Positions 41,516 through 49,917 are shown, counted from the first letter of the stretch. The stretch: 64,000 nt of DNA from Desulforhabdus sp. TSK (GCF_022836495.1 NZ_BQXM01000016.1:1-64000); one strand, 5' to 3'. The notes: generated from the letters alone by a model not told the origin. Numbers and translations are program-made.

Positions 41516-41631
41516 TCCTCCAACCTCCTTGCGATCAGCCATGTGCCGACAAGGCAAAAGACGGTAATAGCGACCATCAACAGCACCCAGACCGTCCACG
41601 ACAATGCAGGGTTAACAACGGAAGCCTCCAT
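41512..41631 (-). CDS. 39-residue symporter accessory membrane protein
   Basis: ATG at 41631, preceded by AAGGAGAT, encodes MEASVVNPALSW, one hydrophobic helix (TVWVLLMVAITVFCLVGTWL) and IARRLEE, then TGA overlapping the symporter ATG (ATGA). Too short for most gene callers. The spacing, coupling and single helix match small accessory proteins that precede Na+/solute symporters. Likely needed for assembly or activity of the transporter (inference). Confidence 0.8.
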   Translation of the reverse strand: MEASVVNPALSWTVWVLLMVAITVFCLVGTWLIARRLEE

Positions 41632-41679
41632 AAAATCTCCTTGTTTTGGTTAGAATGCCATGAGAATCTACCCACACCT

Positions 41680-42978
41680 TTATTTGGGTCTTTCATCGAT
41701 CACGCGGACCGCTTTCCCCTCACTGCGTGTCAAGGCCTTGGGGGCAGCCAGCTCAACCCCTACGCCGACCCCGAGTATCCCCTTGATATGAGAGCTGATC
41801 TTCTTTTCCACCTGGACAATCTTCTCGGGCCCAGCGTCATAGACATCCTGCTTGGCTTCCACTCGGAGATTCACCTGGTCCAGGTGCTTCTTCTTGCCCA
41901 CATGGAGTACATACTGGAGCTCTACTTCCTCGAAGTCCTTCAAGAGTGATTCGATCTGGGAGGGGAAAACGTTGACACCGTTGATGATGAGCATGTCGTC
42001 CGAACGGCCGGTGATCCTGTCCATCTTGACAAAGGTACTGCCGCAGGAACATTTCTCTCTTCTCAGGGTCGTGATGTCCTTGGTGCGGTAGCGGAGCAGA
42101 GGCATGGCGCGCCGCTGAATGGCGGTGAGGACGAGCTCGCCGCGCTCCCCCATGGGTACCGGTTCCAGGGTGATGGGATCGACGATCTCGGCAATGAAGT
42201 GGTCCTCGTTGATGTGCAGACCGTTTTCGGCTTCACACTCATAGGCCATGCCGGGGCCGCCAAGCTCCGTCAGGCCGTAGATGTCTCTCGCCTTGATCCC
42301 CATCCTTTCCTCGATTTCCTGGCGCATGGCGTTGGTCCAGGGCTCGGCGCCAAACACGCCCACCCGCAGGGGCAGGTCCTTGAGAGGGGTGCCCAACTCC
42401 TCCGCGCGCTCGGCAATGGTCAACGCATACGACGGCGTACAACAAATACCAGTGGTGCCGAAGTCCTTCATGATCAAAATCTGCCTTTCCGTCATGCCGG
42501 AACTGGTGGGAACAACGGTGCAGCCAAGACGGGTTGCGCCCTGGTGCAATCCCAAACCTCCGGTGAACAGACCATGTCCGTAAGCGTTCTGAAAGATGTC
42601 ATCTTCCCGAACCCCTGCCGCCCACAGCACCCTGGCGACGCATTCACTCCACTGATCCAGGTCGCCAACGGTATAGGGACCGGTAATGGGCTTCCCCGTC
42701 GTTCCGGAGGAGGCATGCACTCGCACGACTTCCTTCAGAGGCACGGCGCACAGCCCGAAGGGATAATTGTCCCGCAGGTCGGTCTTGACCGTGAACGGGA
42801 GCTTGCTGATGTCTTCGACACGCTTGAGGTCGTCTGCCTTGATGCCCAGCTCATCCAATTTGTTCTTGTAGAAAGGGACCCTTTCATACAGCCAGGCCAC
42901 CGTCTCCTTCAGCTTCGCCAGCTGAAACTTCTGCAACTCTTCAAAGGGCATACACTCAAATTGGTCGTTGTAGGGCAT
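41680..42978 (-). CDS. paaK: Phenylacetate-CoA ligase family enzyme
   Basis: 432 residues, full length. ATP-dependent activation of aryl acetates: VHASSGTTGKPITGPYTVGD is the P-loop, FGAEPWTNAMRQEIEERMG, DIYGLTELGGPGMAYECE and LRYRTKDITTLRREKCSCGS mark the ANL core, and the C-terminal domain carries ITGRSDDMLIINGVNVFPSQ with the catalytic Lys near LTRSEGKAVRVIDERPK. The gene starts 4 bp after iorB; PaaK-like ligases next to iorAB can run in reverse to make ATP from arylacetyl-CoA, or forward to activate it. GGAACTG precedes ATG 42978. Confidence 0.93.
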   Translation of the reverse strand: MPYNDQFECMPFEELQKFQLAKLKETVAWLYERVPFYKNKLDELGIKADDLKRVEDISKLPFTVKTDLRDNYPFGLCAVPLKEVVRVHASSGTTGKPITGPYTVGDLDQWSECVARVLWAAGVREDDIFQNAYGHGLFTGGLGLHQGATRLGCTVVPTSSGMTERQILIMKDFGTTGICCTPSYALTIAERAEELGTPLKDLPLRVGVFGAEPWTNAMRQEIEERMGIKARDIYGLTELGGPGMAYECEAENGLHINEDHFIAEIVDPITLEPVPMGERGELVLTAIQRRAMPLLRYRTKDITTLRREKCSCGSTFVKMDRITGRSDDMLIINGVNVFPSQIESLLKDFEEVELQYVLHVGKKKHLDQVNLRVEAKQDVYDAGPEKIVQVEKKISSHIKGILGVGVGVELAAPKALTRSEGKAVRVIDERPK

Positions 42979-42981
42979 CTT

Positions 42982-43581
42982 TCAGTTCCTTTCTGTCTGC
43001 GCTGCTGAAAAACCCAGCTCAAAAGCTTTAATGTTGGACTCGACAAACGCCTGCTTCGTCTTGCTTCGAATCGCTTCCTTAACCGTCTCGGCCTTGATGG
43101 GAAGCTTTCCCGTCTGAATGAGGGCTCCCAGCAAAACCATGTTCACCGAAAGCTCGTTTCCCGCTTCACGCGCCAGCTTCACCGCATCGATGGCGATGAG
43201 CCGGGCGGTCTTGGCGCGAATCAGCTTCTGCAATTCATCCAGGTCGGGATACTTCCCTTTGCCAATGGCCACCGTGAAGGGAGGCGACGGCTCCAAGTTG
43301 GTGACCACCACCGTGTCCTTGTTGCATTTTCTCAGGGCACGCAGCGTCTCCGAGGGCTCGAACCCCACCAGGACGTCCGCTTCCCCATCCGAAATGACGG
43401 TGCTCCTGGCATCTCCAAACACCATCGCCGATTCCACCACGCCCCCTCGCTGGGCCATGCCGTGTATCTCGCTCATCCGCACGGGAATGTCCGAGAGGAG
43501 TGCGGCTTCACCCAACACACTGGATGCCAAAAGGTTTCCTTGTCCGCCTACCGCTACTAGTATGATTCGTGTTGTGCTCAT
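42982..43581 (-). CDS. iorB: Indolepyruvate:ferredoxin oxidoreductase, beta subunit
   Basis: 199 residues. Gamma-type domain of 2-oxoacid:ferredoxin oxidoreductases: ILVAVGGQGNLLASSVLGEA, EIHGMAQRGGVVESAMVFGD and VLVGFEPSETLRAL. With IorA it oxidatively decarboxylates aryl pyruvates to arylacetyl-CoA, reducing ferredoxin. The start (GGGGAT upstream of ATG 43581) lies 16 bp after the iorA stop and its stop is 3 bp before paaK, so the three are one transcript. Confidence 0.93.
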   Translation of the reverse strand: MSTTRIILVAVGGQGNLLASSVLGEAALLSDIPVRMSEIHGMAQRGGVVESAMVFGDARSTVISDGEADVLVGFEPSETLRALRKCNKDTVVVTNLEPSPPFTVAIGKGKYPDLDELQKLIRAKTARLIAIDAVKLAREAGNELSVNMVLLGALIQTGKLPIKAETVKEAIRSKTKQAFVESNIKAFELGFSAAQTERN

Positions 43582-43597
43582 TTCATCCCCGGCTGTT

Positions 43598-45448
43598 TTA
43601 GTCTTTTATGGGCAGGATTGCGTTTTCAGGGCAAATTTGGGCGCACACCGCGCAGCCTGTACACTGCATGGGATTGATCTGAACCTTGCCGTCACGCAGA
43701 TAGAAGGCCGGACACCCCAACTGGTTGATGCAGTCGCGATGGTTCTTGCACTTGTCGGTCACCCGATACCTCTGTCCCCGCTGCAGCTTCAACTGCTTGG
43801 CGTACAGCGTGCACATCTCCTTGGAAATGACGACCGATACTCCCTGGTATTCAAAGGCCTTTTTGACCGCTTCGATGCTCTTCTTCACCTTGAAGGGCTG
43901 GATCACGGTCACTTCCTTAACCCCAACGGCCCGCACGACATCTTCAATGGCAATACGGCCGTATCCGGACAGGCCGAGCCTCTCCATTTCCACGCCAGGG
44001 TTCGGCTGGTGGCCCGTCATGGCCGTCGTGCCGTTGTCCAGAATGAACAGGGTGAAGTTGTGGTTGTTGAAGACCGCGTTGATGAGCCCGGGTATGCCGC
44101 TGTGAAAGAAGGTCGAATCCCCGATGAAGGAAATGACCTTCTTCTTGGTTGCCTTGGAAAAACCACAGGAGGTCGTTACCGAGGAACCCATGCAGATGAG
44201 GAAATCCGCCGTGGAAAGTGGAGGGAGCACCCCGAGGGTGTAGCAGCCGATGTCCGTGGGAAAGATCGTTTCCATTCCCGCGGCAGCCTGCTTGGCGATG
44301 TAGAAGGTCGCCCGATGGGAGCAGCCCGCGCACAGGTTGGGTGGCCGCTGGGGAATCTCCGGGAGATCGGACACATCCACAACACCGGCCGGTTCATAGG
44401 CAACATTCAAGTAATCCGCAAGCACCCTCCTCACCATGGCCGGATCGAACTCGTACAGCCTGGAGAACTGCCCCGGCCCCTTTCCCTTGATGGGGATGGT
44501 GATCCCTTCTTCCTGGGCGAAGGCCTTGACGGCCTCTTCCATGAAGGGCTCGCCCTCTTCCACGACCAGGACTTTCTCGCACCCCTTGAGGAAGCTTTTG
44601 ACAACAGCCTCGGGCATGGGGTTGGAGAACCCGACCCTCAAGATTTTGACCTTGTCTTCGCACTGGAGGTCCTTCACCGCATCCGAAACATAATTGTAGC
44701 TGACGCCGTTGCAGACGATCCCACAGGGGCCGTTCCCTTCCGTAAAATTGTACGAAGAACCTTCAGAAAGGCCTTTGGCCTCGTCCCAGTGCTTCAGTAG
44801 TTTTACATGGAGGTTTCTCGATACAGCCGGGACGGTGACATAGCTGAACGGATCCTTGACAAAGTCGCCGGTCGTCTTGACGGGAGCGATATCGCCGAGG
44901 GTGACGATTCCCGTGGAGTGATTGATGCGGGTGGTCGTTCTGAACAGGACCGGCTCCTGGAGCTTCTCCGAAAGATCAAAGGCGTGCTTGATCATTTCCT
45001 TGGCTTCCTCGACCGACGAGGGTTCCAGGACGGGGAGCCCCGAAAGCTTTCCATAGTAGCGGTTGTCCTGCTCGTTCTGGCTGGAAAACATGAAGGGATC
45101 ATCCGCCGTGAGAATCACCATGCCGGCTTTCACACCGACATAGGCGAGGGTCATGAGGGCATCGGCAGCGACATTCAATCCCACATGCTTCATGATGGCC
45201 ATGCTGCGCACGCCGGAGTTTGCCGCGGCAGCCGCCACCTCGAGGGCCACCTTTTCATTGGTGCTGTACTCGAAGTACAGGTCGCTCTCGCGAGAGATCT
45301 CGAAAAAAGCGGCTGAGATTTCCGACGATGGAGTGCCGGGATAGGTCGCGCCAATGGCAAGCCCTGCTTCAACGGCCCCCCTCGCAATCGCTTCGTTGCC
45401 CAGGAGGAGCATTTTCTTGCCGCGCTGTTCTGAAAGTAATTTGTGCAT
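43598..45448 (-). CDS. iorA: Indolepyruvate:ferredoxin oxidoreductase, alpha subunit
   Basis: 616 residues. The N-terminal domain (LLLGNEAIARGAVEAGLAIG, YPGTPSSEI) binds substrate/CoA; the central domain binds thiamine diphosphate (GDSTFFHSGIPGLINAVFNN with CAGCSHRATFYIA earlier). The C-terminus is an 8-cysteine ferredoxin domain (CKNHRDCINQLGCPAFYL, CTGCAVCAQICPENA). Substrates are indolepyruvate, phenylpyruvate and related 2-oxo acids from aromatic amino acids. First gene of the minus-strand operon; GGGAACG precedes ATG 45448. Confidence 0.95.
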   Translation of the reverse strand: MHKLLSEQRGKKMLLLGNEAIARGAVEAGLAIGATYPGTPSSEISAAFFEISRESDLYFEYSTNEKVALEVAAAAANSGVRSMAIMKHVGLNVAADALMTLAYVGVKAGMVILTADDPFMFSSQNEQDNRYYGKLSGLPVLEPSSVEEAKEMIKHAFDLSEKLQEPVLFRTTTRINHSTGIVTLGDIAPVKTTGDFVKDPFSYVTVPAVSRNLHVKLLKHWDEAKGLSEGSSYNFTEGNGPCGIVCNGVSYNYVSDAVKDLQCEDKVKILRVGFSNPMPEAVVKSFLKGCEKVLVVEEGEPFMEEAVKAFAQEEGITIPIKGKGPGQFSRLYEFDPAMVRRVLADYLNVAYEPAGVVDVSDLPEIPQRPPNLCAGCSHRATFYIAKQAAAGMETIFPTDIGCYTLGVLPPLSTADFLICMGSSVTTSCGFSKATKKKVISFIGDSTFFHSGIPGLINAVFNNHNFTLFILDNGTTAMTGHQPNPGVEMERLGLSGYGRIAIEDVVRAVGVKEVTVIQPFKVKKSIEAVKKAFEYQGVSVVISKEMCTLYAKQLKLQRGQRYRVTDKCKNHRDCINQLGCPAFYLRDGKVQINPMQCTGCAVCAQICPENAILPIKD

Positions 45449-45788
45449 GATCGTTCCCTTAATCTAGGTCGTCTACTCACTCGTCATTATCAACAAACGG
45501 TACGGTCTCCACGCCAACGCCCACGGCAGGGATCAGCCGGAGGCCCCCTGTTCTTGGAGCCCTGATCCTCCGGATACGTCTCGGGAAGGCCGTGCCGCGC
45601 CCCGGCGTTGGAGCCACTTCGATGAAATCCTGCTGTGTTTTGGCTCATGTGGAGCTTCCTCGTCGTGGTAAGTGTCAATGCATGCGGCCCAACGCCCACG
45701 CAGGATGCAGCGGGAAAGCCTTTGGCGTCTTTCTCATGGACCGAAGGGAGCCCACCCCCCTCATGGCCATCCACCGCCGAGGGCCGCC
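45449..45788. other. Gap between iorA and the IclR gene
   Basis: 340 bp upstream of the iorA operon. It should contain the operon promoter and regulator site, but I find no convincing -35/-10, sigma-54 site or protein remnant. Open frames here (for example 45490-45978 minus) have no recognisable content. Confidence 0.4.
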
Positions 45789-46574
45789 TCATGACCGGCG
45801 ACGCTTTCCCGGACCGTCTCCATGCCCCAATTCTGAGGAAATCCCCTGGGCGCATTCCTTCACCAGATCGATCAGATTTTGCTTGTTCTCTCGAAAAACA
45901 CGTTCCGCCGGACCCGCAACGGCAATGGAAGCAATGACCTGCCCCTTGTAATCGAAAATGGGCGCGGCCACGGAGCAAACATCGGATTCGAATTCTGAAT
46001 CGCTCTCGCTGAATCCCTGCCTGCGAATGGCCGCCAGCTCCTCTTTGATCCGCTGGGATTCCGTGATGGTGTTCTTGTTCAACCGGGCAAGACCTGTCGT
46101 TTCAATCAGCTCGTCGATGAACGTCGGATCTTTAAAGGCCAGGACGGCCTTTCCGGGAGAACCTGCATACAACGGCAGCATATTGCCTTTGGCAGTAATG
46201 AACTTCACCGCCCTCGGACTTTCGATGATGTCGACGCACATGACATTGCGTCCGTCCAGGACGGTCAAAACCGCAGTTTCGAGAGAACGATCGGCCAAAG
46301 ACTTCAAATAGGGGGAGGCAATTTCCATGACGGAGATTTTTTTGGCCGCTAGAAGCCCCAGCTTGAGGATGGTGAGGCCGGGGAAGAACTTGCTGGTACG
46401 GTCATCCTTGGATAGGAATTTCTTGTTGTAGAAAACCTGCAGGTACTTGTAGACTGTACTCAAGGGCATTTCGAGCTTTTCTGCGACCTCGGGAGCGGAG
46501 AGCTCCGGCTGCTCGGAACTGAAGAGGCGGAGGATTTCCATCGCTTTTTCCAGAGTGCCGAATGATTTGCTCAC
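45789..46574 (-). CDS. IclR-family transcriptional regulator
   Basis: 261 residues from GTG 46574, chosen because TTAGGAGAAAC lies just upstream; an in-frame ATG at 46601 adds nine residues. N-terminal winged helix: GTLEKAMEILRLFSSEQPEL, SAPEVAEKLEMPLSTVYKYL. C-terminal effector domain: LAFKDPTFIDELIETTGLAR, GFSESDSEFESDVCSVAAPI, FDYKGQVIASIAVAGP. IclR proteins sense aromatic or organic acids. It stands upstream of and in the same direction as iorA, and divergent from KPR2, so it is the likely regulator of the cluster. Its own promoter (46618-46647) is clear. Confidence 0.92.
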   Translation of the reverse strand: MSKSFGTLEKAMEILRLFSSEQPELSAPEVAEKLEMPLSTVYKYLQVFYNKKFLSKDDRTSKFFPGLTILKLGLLAAKKISVMEIASPYLKSLADRSLETAVLTVLDGRNVMCVDIIESPRAVKFITAKGNMLPLYAGSPGKAVLAFKDPTFIDELIETTGLARLNKNTITESQRIKEELAAIRRQGFSESDSEFESDVCSVAAPIFDYKGQVIASIAVAGPAERVFRENKQNLIDLVKECAQGISSELGHGDGPGKRRRS

Positions 46575-46617
46575 AAAGTTTCTCCTAATTCGAGACTCCA
46601 TTATCGCATTGAGAGAA

Positions 46618-46647
46618 ACTATAAATCAGGGTTTTTCTGTCTGTCAA
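46618..46647 (-). promoter_or_regulatory. Sigma-70 promoter of the IclR gene
   Basis: On the minus strand TTGACA (46642-46647), 18 bp, TATAGT (46618-46623): a perfect -35 and a 5/6 -10, about 45 bp from the GTG start. The 310-bp gap 46575-46884 also contains repeat R4. Confidence 0.65.
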
Positions 46648-46719
46648 GTAAAACTTTTCTGTTTTTGAAATTTTGCTGTTCCGTCCCTCACGGCAAAGGA
46701 AACCTCGCCCGGGGTGATC

Positions 46720-46831
46720 AATGTTGCGGGCTTAACGTCACCCCGGTAAAAACCGGGGTCCAGAAAGTCTTTAATTTGCCTGGATTCCGGCTTTCGCCGG
46801 AATGACGAAAGTTGGTGAAGTCAACAACATT
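46720..46831. repeat. About 110-bp double-hairpin repeat with inverted ends (copy R4)
   Basis: Left end AATGTTGCGGGCTTAACG, right end (inverse) GGTGAAGTCAACAACATT. Hairpins ACCCCGGTAAAAACCGGGGT and GATTCCGGCTTTCGCCGGAA as in R2 and R3. Lies between the divergent IclR and KPR2 genes, ending 53 bp before KPR2. Confidence 0.87.
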
Positions 46832-46884
46832 GCAGGGGATGGGGCGCGAAACAGGCTCTCTCACTATGAAAGGGGTTTGAAACA

Positions 46885-47823
46885 ATGGATGATCCCAGGA
46901 TTGCTGTGGTGGGGATTGGAGCAACGGGCGCCGTTCTGGCCGCAGCCCTGCTCGCTCGGAACCCGGAAGCCGTACTCGTGGCCCGCAGGGCTGGTCTCAA
47001 AGATCAACTGAAAAAGAATGGAATAATCGTTTCGGGAGAGCTCAATTACCGCGTTTCCGTTCACAACGTTGTCGAACGGATCACGGGGCTCAAGGGGTAC
47101 AATCCAAATCTCATTTTCATCGCAACCAAGACATTCCATCTGCATGCGGTGATCGATGCTCTGAAGGAGATTTTCCAGCCGGGCATGAAGATCGTCAGCA
47201 CCCACAACGGCCTGGGGACCGAGGATGTCATCGCGGATGTCTTCGGTGCCGATGCCGTCTTTCGCATGACACTCAATTACGGCGTTTCATTGCGCGGCCC
47301 ATGCGAAGTGTCCGCTGCCTTTTTCAACCGCCCCAACCACCTGGGTGCTCTCGTCCCCGAGAACCAACCCATGGGATCAAGGGTCGCCGAGATCCTGACA
47401 GAGGGCGGACTGGACACGCAGTGTGTCGATGACATCAAATTGTACGTCTGGAAAAAAATGATCATGAAATGTACGATGGCTTCCATCTGTGCTGTGACGG
47501 ACAAAACCATCAAGGAAGCGTTGGAATTCCCCCCTACGAGGGAGATAGCCGAGGGCTGTTTCACAGAGGTACTGACCATTGCCAGAGCCATGGGATACGA
47601 CCTGGGAGAAGACTACCTCAAAACCGCCCTCGCCTACCTTGAAAAGGTTGGCATCCACAAAGACTCCATGTGCGTCGATGTCGCCAACCGGACACGCACG
47701 GAAATCGACTTTCTGGGTGGAAAGGTTGTGGAATATGGAAAGGCGCTGGGGATACCCACCCCCTGTTACTCGACCATGACCAACCTGGTCAGGGCTATAG
47801 AGAGCAATTACCTGTTGCGGTAG
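46885..47823 (+). CDS. Ketopantoate reductase-family 2-oxoacid reductase (KPR2)
   Basis: 312 residues from ATG 46885 (AAAGGGG upstream). Same ApbA/PanE family as KPR1: IAVVGIGATGAVLAAALLAR at the N-terminus and KDSMCVDVANRTRTEIDFLG, GKVVEYG at the C-terminus. In the substrate domain, however, the conserved Asn positions after the catalytic Lys are replaced (KKMIMKCTMASICAVTD versus QKSIMNSCMNPVCAVTG in KPR1), so substrate preference probably differs from true ketopantoate reductase. Divergent from the IclR gene, suggesting shared control. Confidence 0.85.
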   Translation: MDDPRIAVVGIGATGAVLAAALLARNPEAVLVARRAGLKDQLKKNGIIVSGELNYRVSVHNVVERITGLKGYNPNLIFIATKTFHLHAVIDALKEIFQPGMKIVSTHNGLGTEDVIADVFGADAVFRMTLNYGVSLRGPCEVSAAFFNRPNHLGALVPENQPMGSRVAEILTEGGLDTQCVDDIKLYVWKKMIMKCTMASICAVTDKTIKEALEFPPTREIAEGCFTEVLTIARAMGYDLGEDYLKTALAYLEKVGIHKDSMCVDVANRTRTEIDFLGGKVVEYGKALGIPTPCYSTMTNLVRAIESNYLLR

Positions 47824-47866
47824 ATCTTATCCACGGACATCAACAAACCCTAAGACGGTGGAGCTC

Positions 47867-48490
47867 GTGAGAAAAGAAATCAGCCTGAAGACCGACAAGG
47901 GAGAGATAGGCATCTATATTCTCGCAACACCAGAGGATCTGCAGAATCTCCGATTTGATCCCCAATTCCGGGAGCACACCCATTACCGATCCCTTTACAC
48001 CAGGAGGCAAAGCCTCATCATCCGAGCGGGGGAGGCGGACTCCAACGTGGTGATCGCCCTCACGGAGGCGGGGACCATCATTGCCTTTGGCATGGTGGTT
48101 TACCCGGATCCGGCGGAGCGCTGGGCCCACCTCAAGCCGAAAATCATGATGGAGGCCAAAGCCATCGAGGTAAGTCGGGACTGGAGATCTGTCGGCCTGG
48201 GGCAAGCCATCGCAAGGGGAATGATGGCTCACCCTCTGGTGGAAGAAAAGATCGTCTATATGGTGGGGTATACCTGGACCTGGGACTTGGAGGCCTCCAG
48301 GATGACGCCGGCCCAATACAAAAAGATGATGATTCGCCTCTTCAGCACAGTCGGGCTTGTCGAGCATCCAACCAATGAACCCAATATTTGCCTGGACGAT
48401 GACAATCTCTTCATGGTGCGGATCGGAAAGAATGTGCCGGAAAAGATACGGACAGACTTCAAGTGGCTTTGCTTCGGTCAGTACGAGTGA
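47867..48490 (+). CDS. GNAT-family acetyltransferase, AcuA-like
   Basis: 207 residues from GTG 47867 (GGTGGAG just upstream; GTG 47858 is an alternative). A GNAT core is visible: VVIALTEAGTIIAFGMVVYP, AKAIEVSRDWRSVGLGQAIA with the Arg/Gln-x-x-Gly-x-Gly/Ala acetyl-CoA loop (RSVGLGQA). The later part (MVGYTWTWDLEASRM, HPTNEPNICLDDDNLFMVRI) recalls AcuA, the protein acetyltransferase that inactivates acetyl-CoA synthetase in Bacillus. Lying 43 bp after KPR2 and close to two ANL-family CoA ligases, it may acetylate their catalytic lysine. That is inference. Confidence 0.72.
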   Translation: MRKEISLKTDKGEIGIYILATPEDLQNLRFDPQFREHTHYRSLYTRRQSLIIRAGEADSNVVIALTEAGTIIAFGMVVYPDPAERWAHLKPKIMMEAKAIEVSRDWRSVGLGQAIARGMMAHPLVEEKIVYMVGYTWTWDLEASRMTPAQYKKMMIRLFSTVGLVEHPTNEPNICLDDDNLFMVRIGKNVPEKIRTDFKWLCFGQYE

Positions 48491-48504
48491 GACGCTGTCT
48501 AAAA

Positions 48505-48529
48505 ATTCCCCCCTGCTCAAGGGGGGAAT
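48505..48529 (+). terminator. Hairpin after the GNAT gene
   Basis: ATTCCCCCC (48505-48513), 7-base loop, GGGGGGAAT (48521-48529): a perfect 9-bp stem 15 bp after the stop codon. No U-tract follows on the plus strand, while an A-run precedes it (U-run on the minus strand), so it would be a better terminator for the convergent SEC-C gene; it may serve both. Confidence 0.6.
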
Positions 48530-48618
48530 CGCACTGTCCCATGGGATGCTAACTTTCGCCAACCTCCACTACGCTCGTAGTGCTCACAGGATAAGCTCCA
48601 GCTTGAATTTTTTCGGCA

Positions 48619-49917
48619 TCAGGCCAACTCTCCGGCCAGATCCTTGATGGCCCCGGCGATCTTGCTGAGCTCTCCCAGGCGCTCCTTGGCCTTCTCCAAA
48701 TAAGGCAACGCTGCAGGGTTCTTGTGATTGGCAAGAGCCTGAGCCACCCAGTTCACCACATAGGGGTTTTCATGCTCTGTCAGTGAAACCAGGATTTGGA
48801 AGCTCTCCGGGGTCTCAACATTTCCAAGCACACTGATCAAGCCCACTTTCAGCTCATCGAAGGCCGGGTTTTCCCTCAGCACCTTTGCCACCACGGGGAT
48901 GGCCTGAGCTCCAAGCTTTTCCAAATTCACGAGGCACTTCTGAGCGAAATAGGGAAAACGGAACATGGAGAGCTCCGCCAGCACGCGGATGCTTTCCTCC
49001 GATCCCTTTGAGCCGTAGGCATGGAGAAGATCGGGCACGAACAGGCTGGCCCAGGAGAAAGAATAGGTCAAGGGAAGGAGATAGGGGATGGCTCGAGGCC
49101 CCGCCTGTTCCACCTGCTCCAGGGTTCCGGCCAGGGCCTGACGCCGCATCTCATACCCTTCTTCCTGCCGGCCCGGGAATCGTTTGGCATCGTTTGCGGC
49201 CTTCAGAGCTTCCACCAGCTTCCTCAGCTGAGGATCTTCCGGGGCCGGGAACAGATCACGGTAGGTACGGGCGCGCTGGGCGACCCAGAATTTTTCCAGC
49301 CAGGTCGAGGGAGAATAGAAGCAGACCAGGTTCTTCCGATCCATGCCCTCCCTTTTGTGAAATCCGTTCTCCTGGTAAAACGCCTTTTCTTCCTGCGCCA
49401 CCTGCCATCGCTCGCGCGTGATGTGAAATGCCCGGTCGTAATCTCCCTGGACGAAAGCGGCCATGACGACGATGTCATGGAGCCGATCTTCTTCGGGATA
49501 GGATTCCAGGAGACGCTCCGCCAGGCGCTCGGCTTTGTCAATTTCCTGGGCGAAGAGCAGATCGAAGCCTTTCATCACATCTTTTTCCAGTTTATCCTTT
49601 TTCTTGGCCTGCTCTTCCATTTCCTGCAGCCGGTCGGCGGGCATCTGCCTGCGCGCTTCCTCGTGCCTGGGCAGGCAGCATTTCTTGTACTTCTTACCCG
49701 AGCCGCAGGGGCAGGGATCGTTTCTTCCCGCCGAAGTGATGAGGAGGTTGTCGGCGAGGGCCATGCGGCGCCGCGATTCCTGAAAATCATGGAGTCGTTT
49801 TTCCAGTTCCTGCCGGGTCAAGCTGTATTTGGCAGCGATGACGTCGGGATCGCCTCCCTGCAGCAACTCGAACACGGGTTGAAGGGGATTCAGAGGAGCT
49901 TGCGGATTGCTTTCCAT
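48619..49917 (-). CDS. SEC-C motif protein with HEAT-like C-terminus
   Basis: 432 residues. A SEC-C zinc motif (RNDPCPCGSGKKYKKCC) is at about residues 65-82, not at the C-terminus as in SecA. It is followed by a charged helix and alpha-helical repeats; the last about 130 residues (LEKLGAQAIPVVAKVLRENP, LISVLGNVETPESFQILVSL) look like HEAT/PBS-lyase-type repeats. Zinc-bound SEC-C motifs mediate protein contacts (for example SecB binding in SecA). No specific role can be assigned. A promoter with perfect TTGACA lies about 90 bp upstream. Confidence 0.8.
   Translation of the reverse strand: MESNPQAPLNPLQPVFELLQGGDPDVIAAKYSLTRQELEKRLHDFQESRRRMALADNLLITSAGRNDPCPCGSGKKYKKCCLPRHEEARRQMPADRLQEMEEQAKKKDKLEKDVMKGFDLLFAQEIDKAERLAERLLESYPEEDRLHDIVVMAAFVQGDYDRAFHITRERWQVAQEEKAFYQENGFHKREGMDRKNLVCFYSPSTWLEKFWVAQRARTYRDLFPAPEDPQLRKLVEALKAANDAKRFPGRQEEGYEMRRQALAGTLEQVEQAGPRAIPYLLPLTYSFSWASLFVPDLLHAYGSKGSEESIRVLAELSMFRFPYFAQKCLVNLEKLGAQAIPVVAKVLRENPAFDELKVGLISVLGNVETPESFQILVSLTEHENPYVVNWVAQALANHKNPAALPYLEKAKERLGELSKIAGAIKDLAGELA

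Noticed and set aside
43118-44800. Long plus-strand open frame (560 codons) opposite iorAB
   Set aside because: IorA and IorB are clear on the minus strand; the antisense frame has no recognisable domain and spans two real genes.
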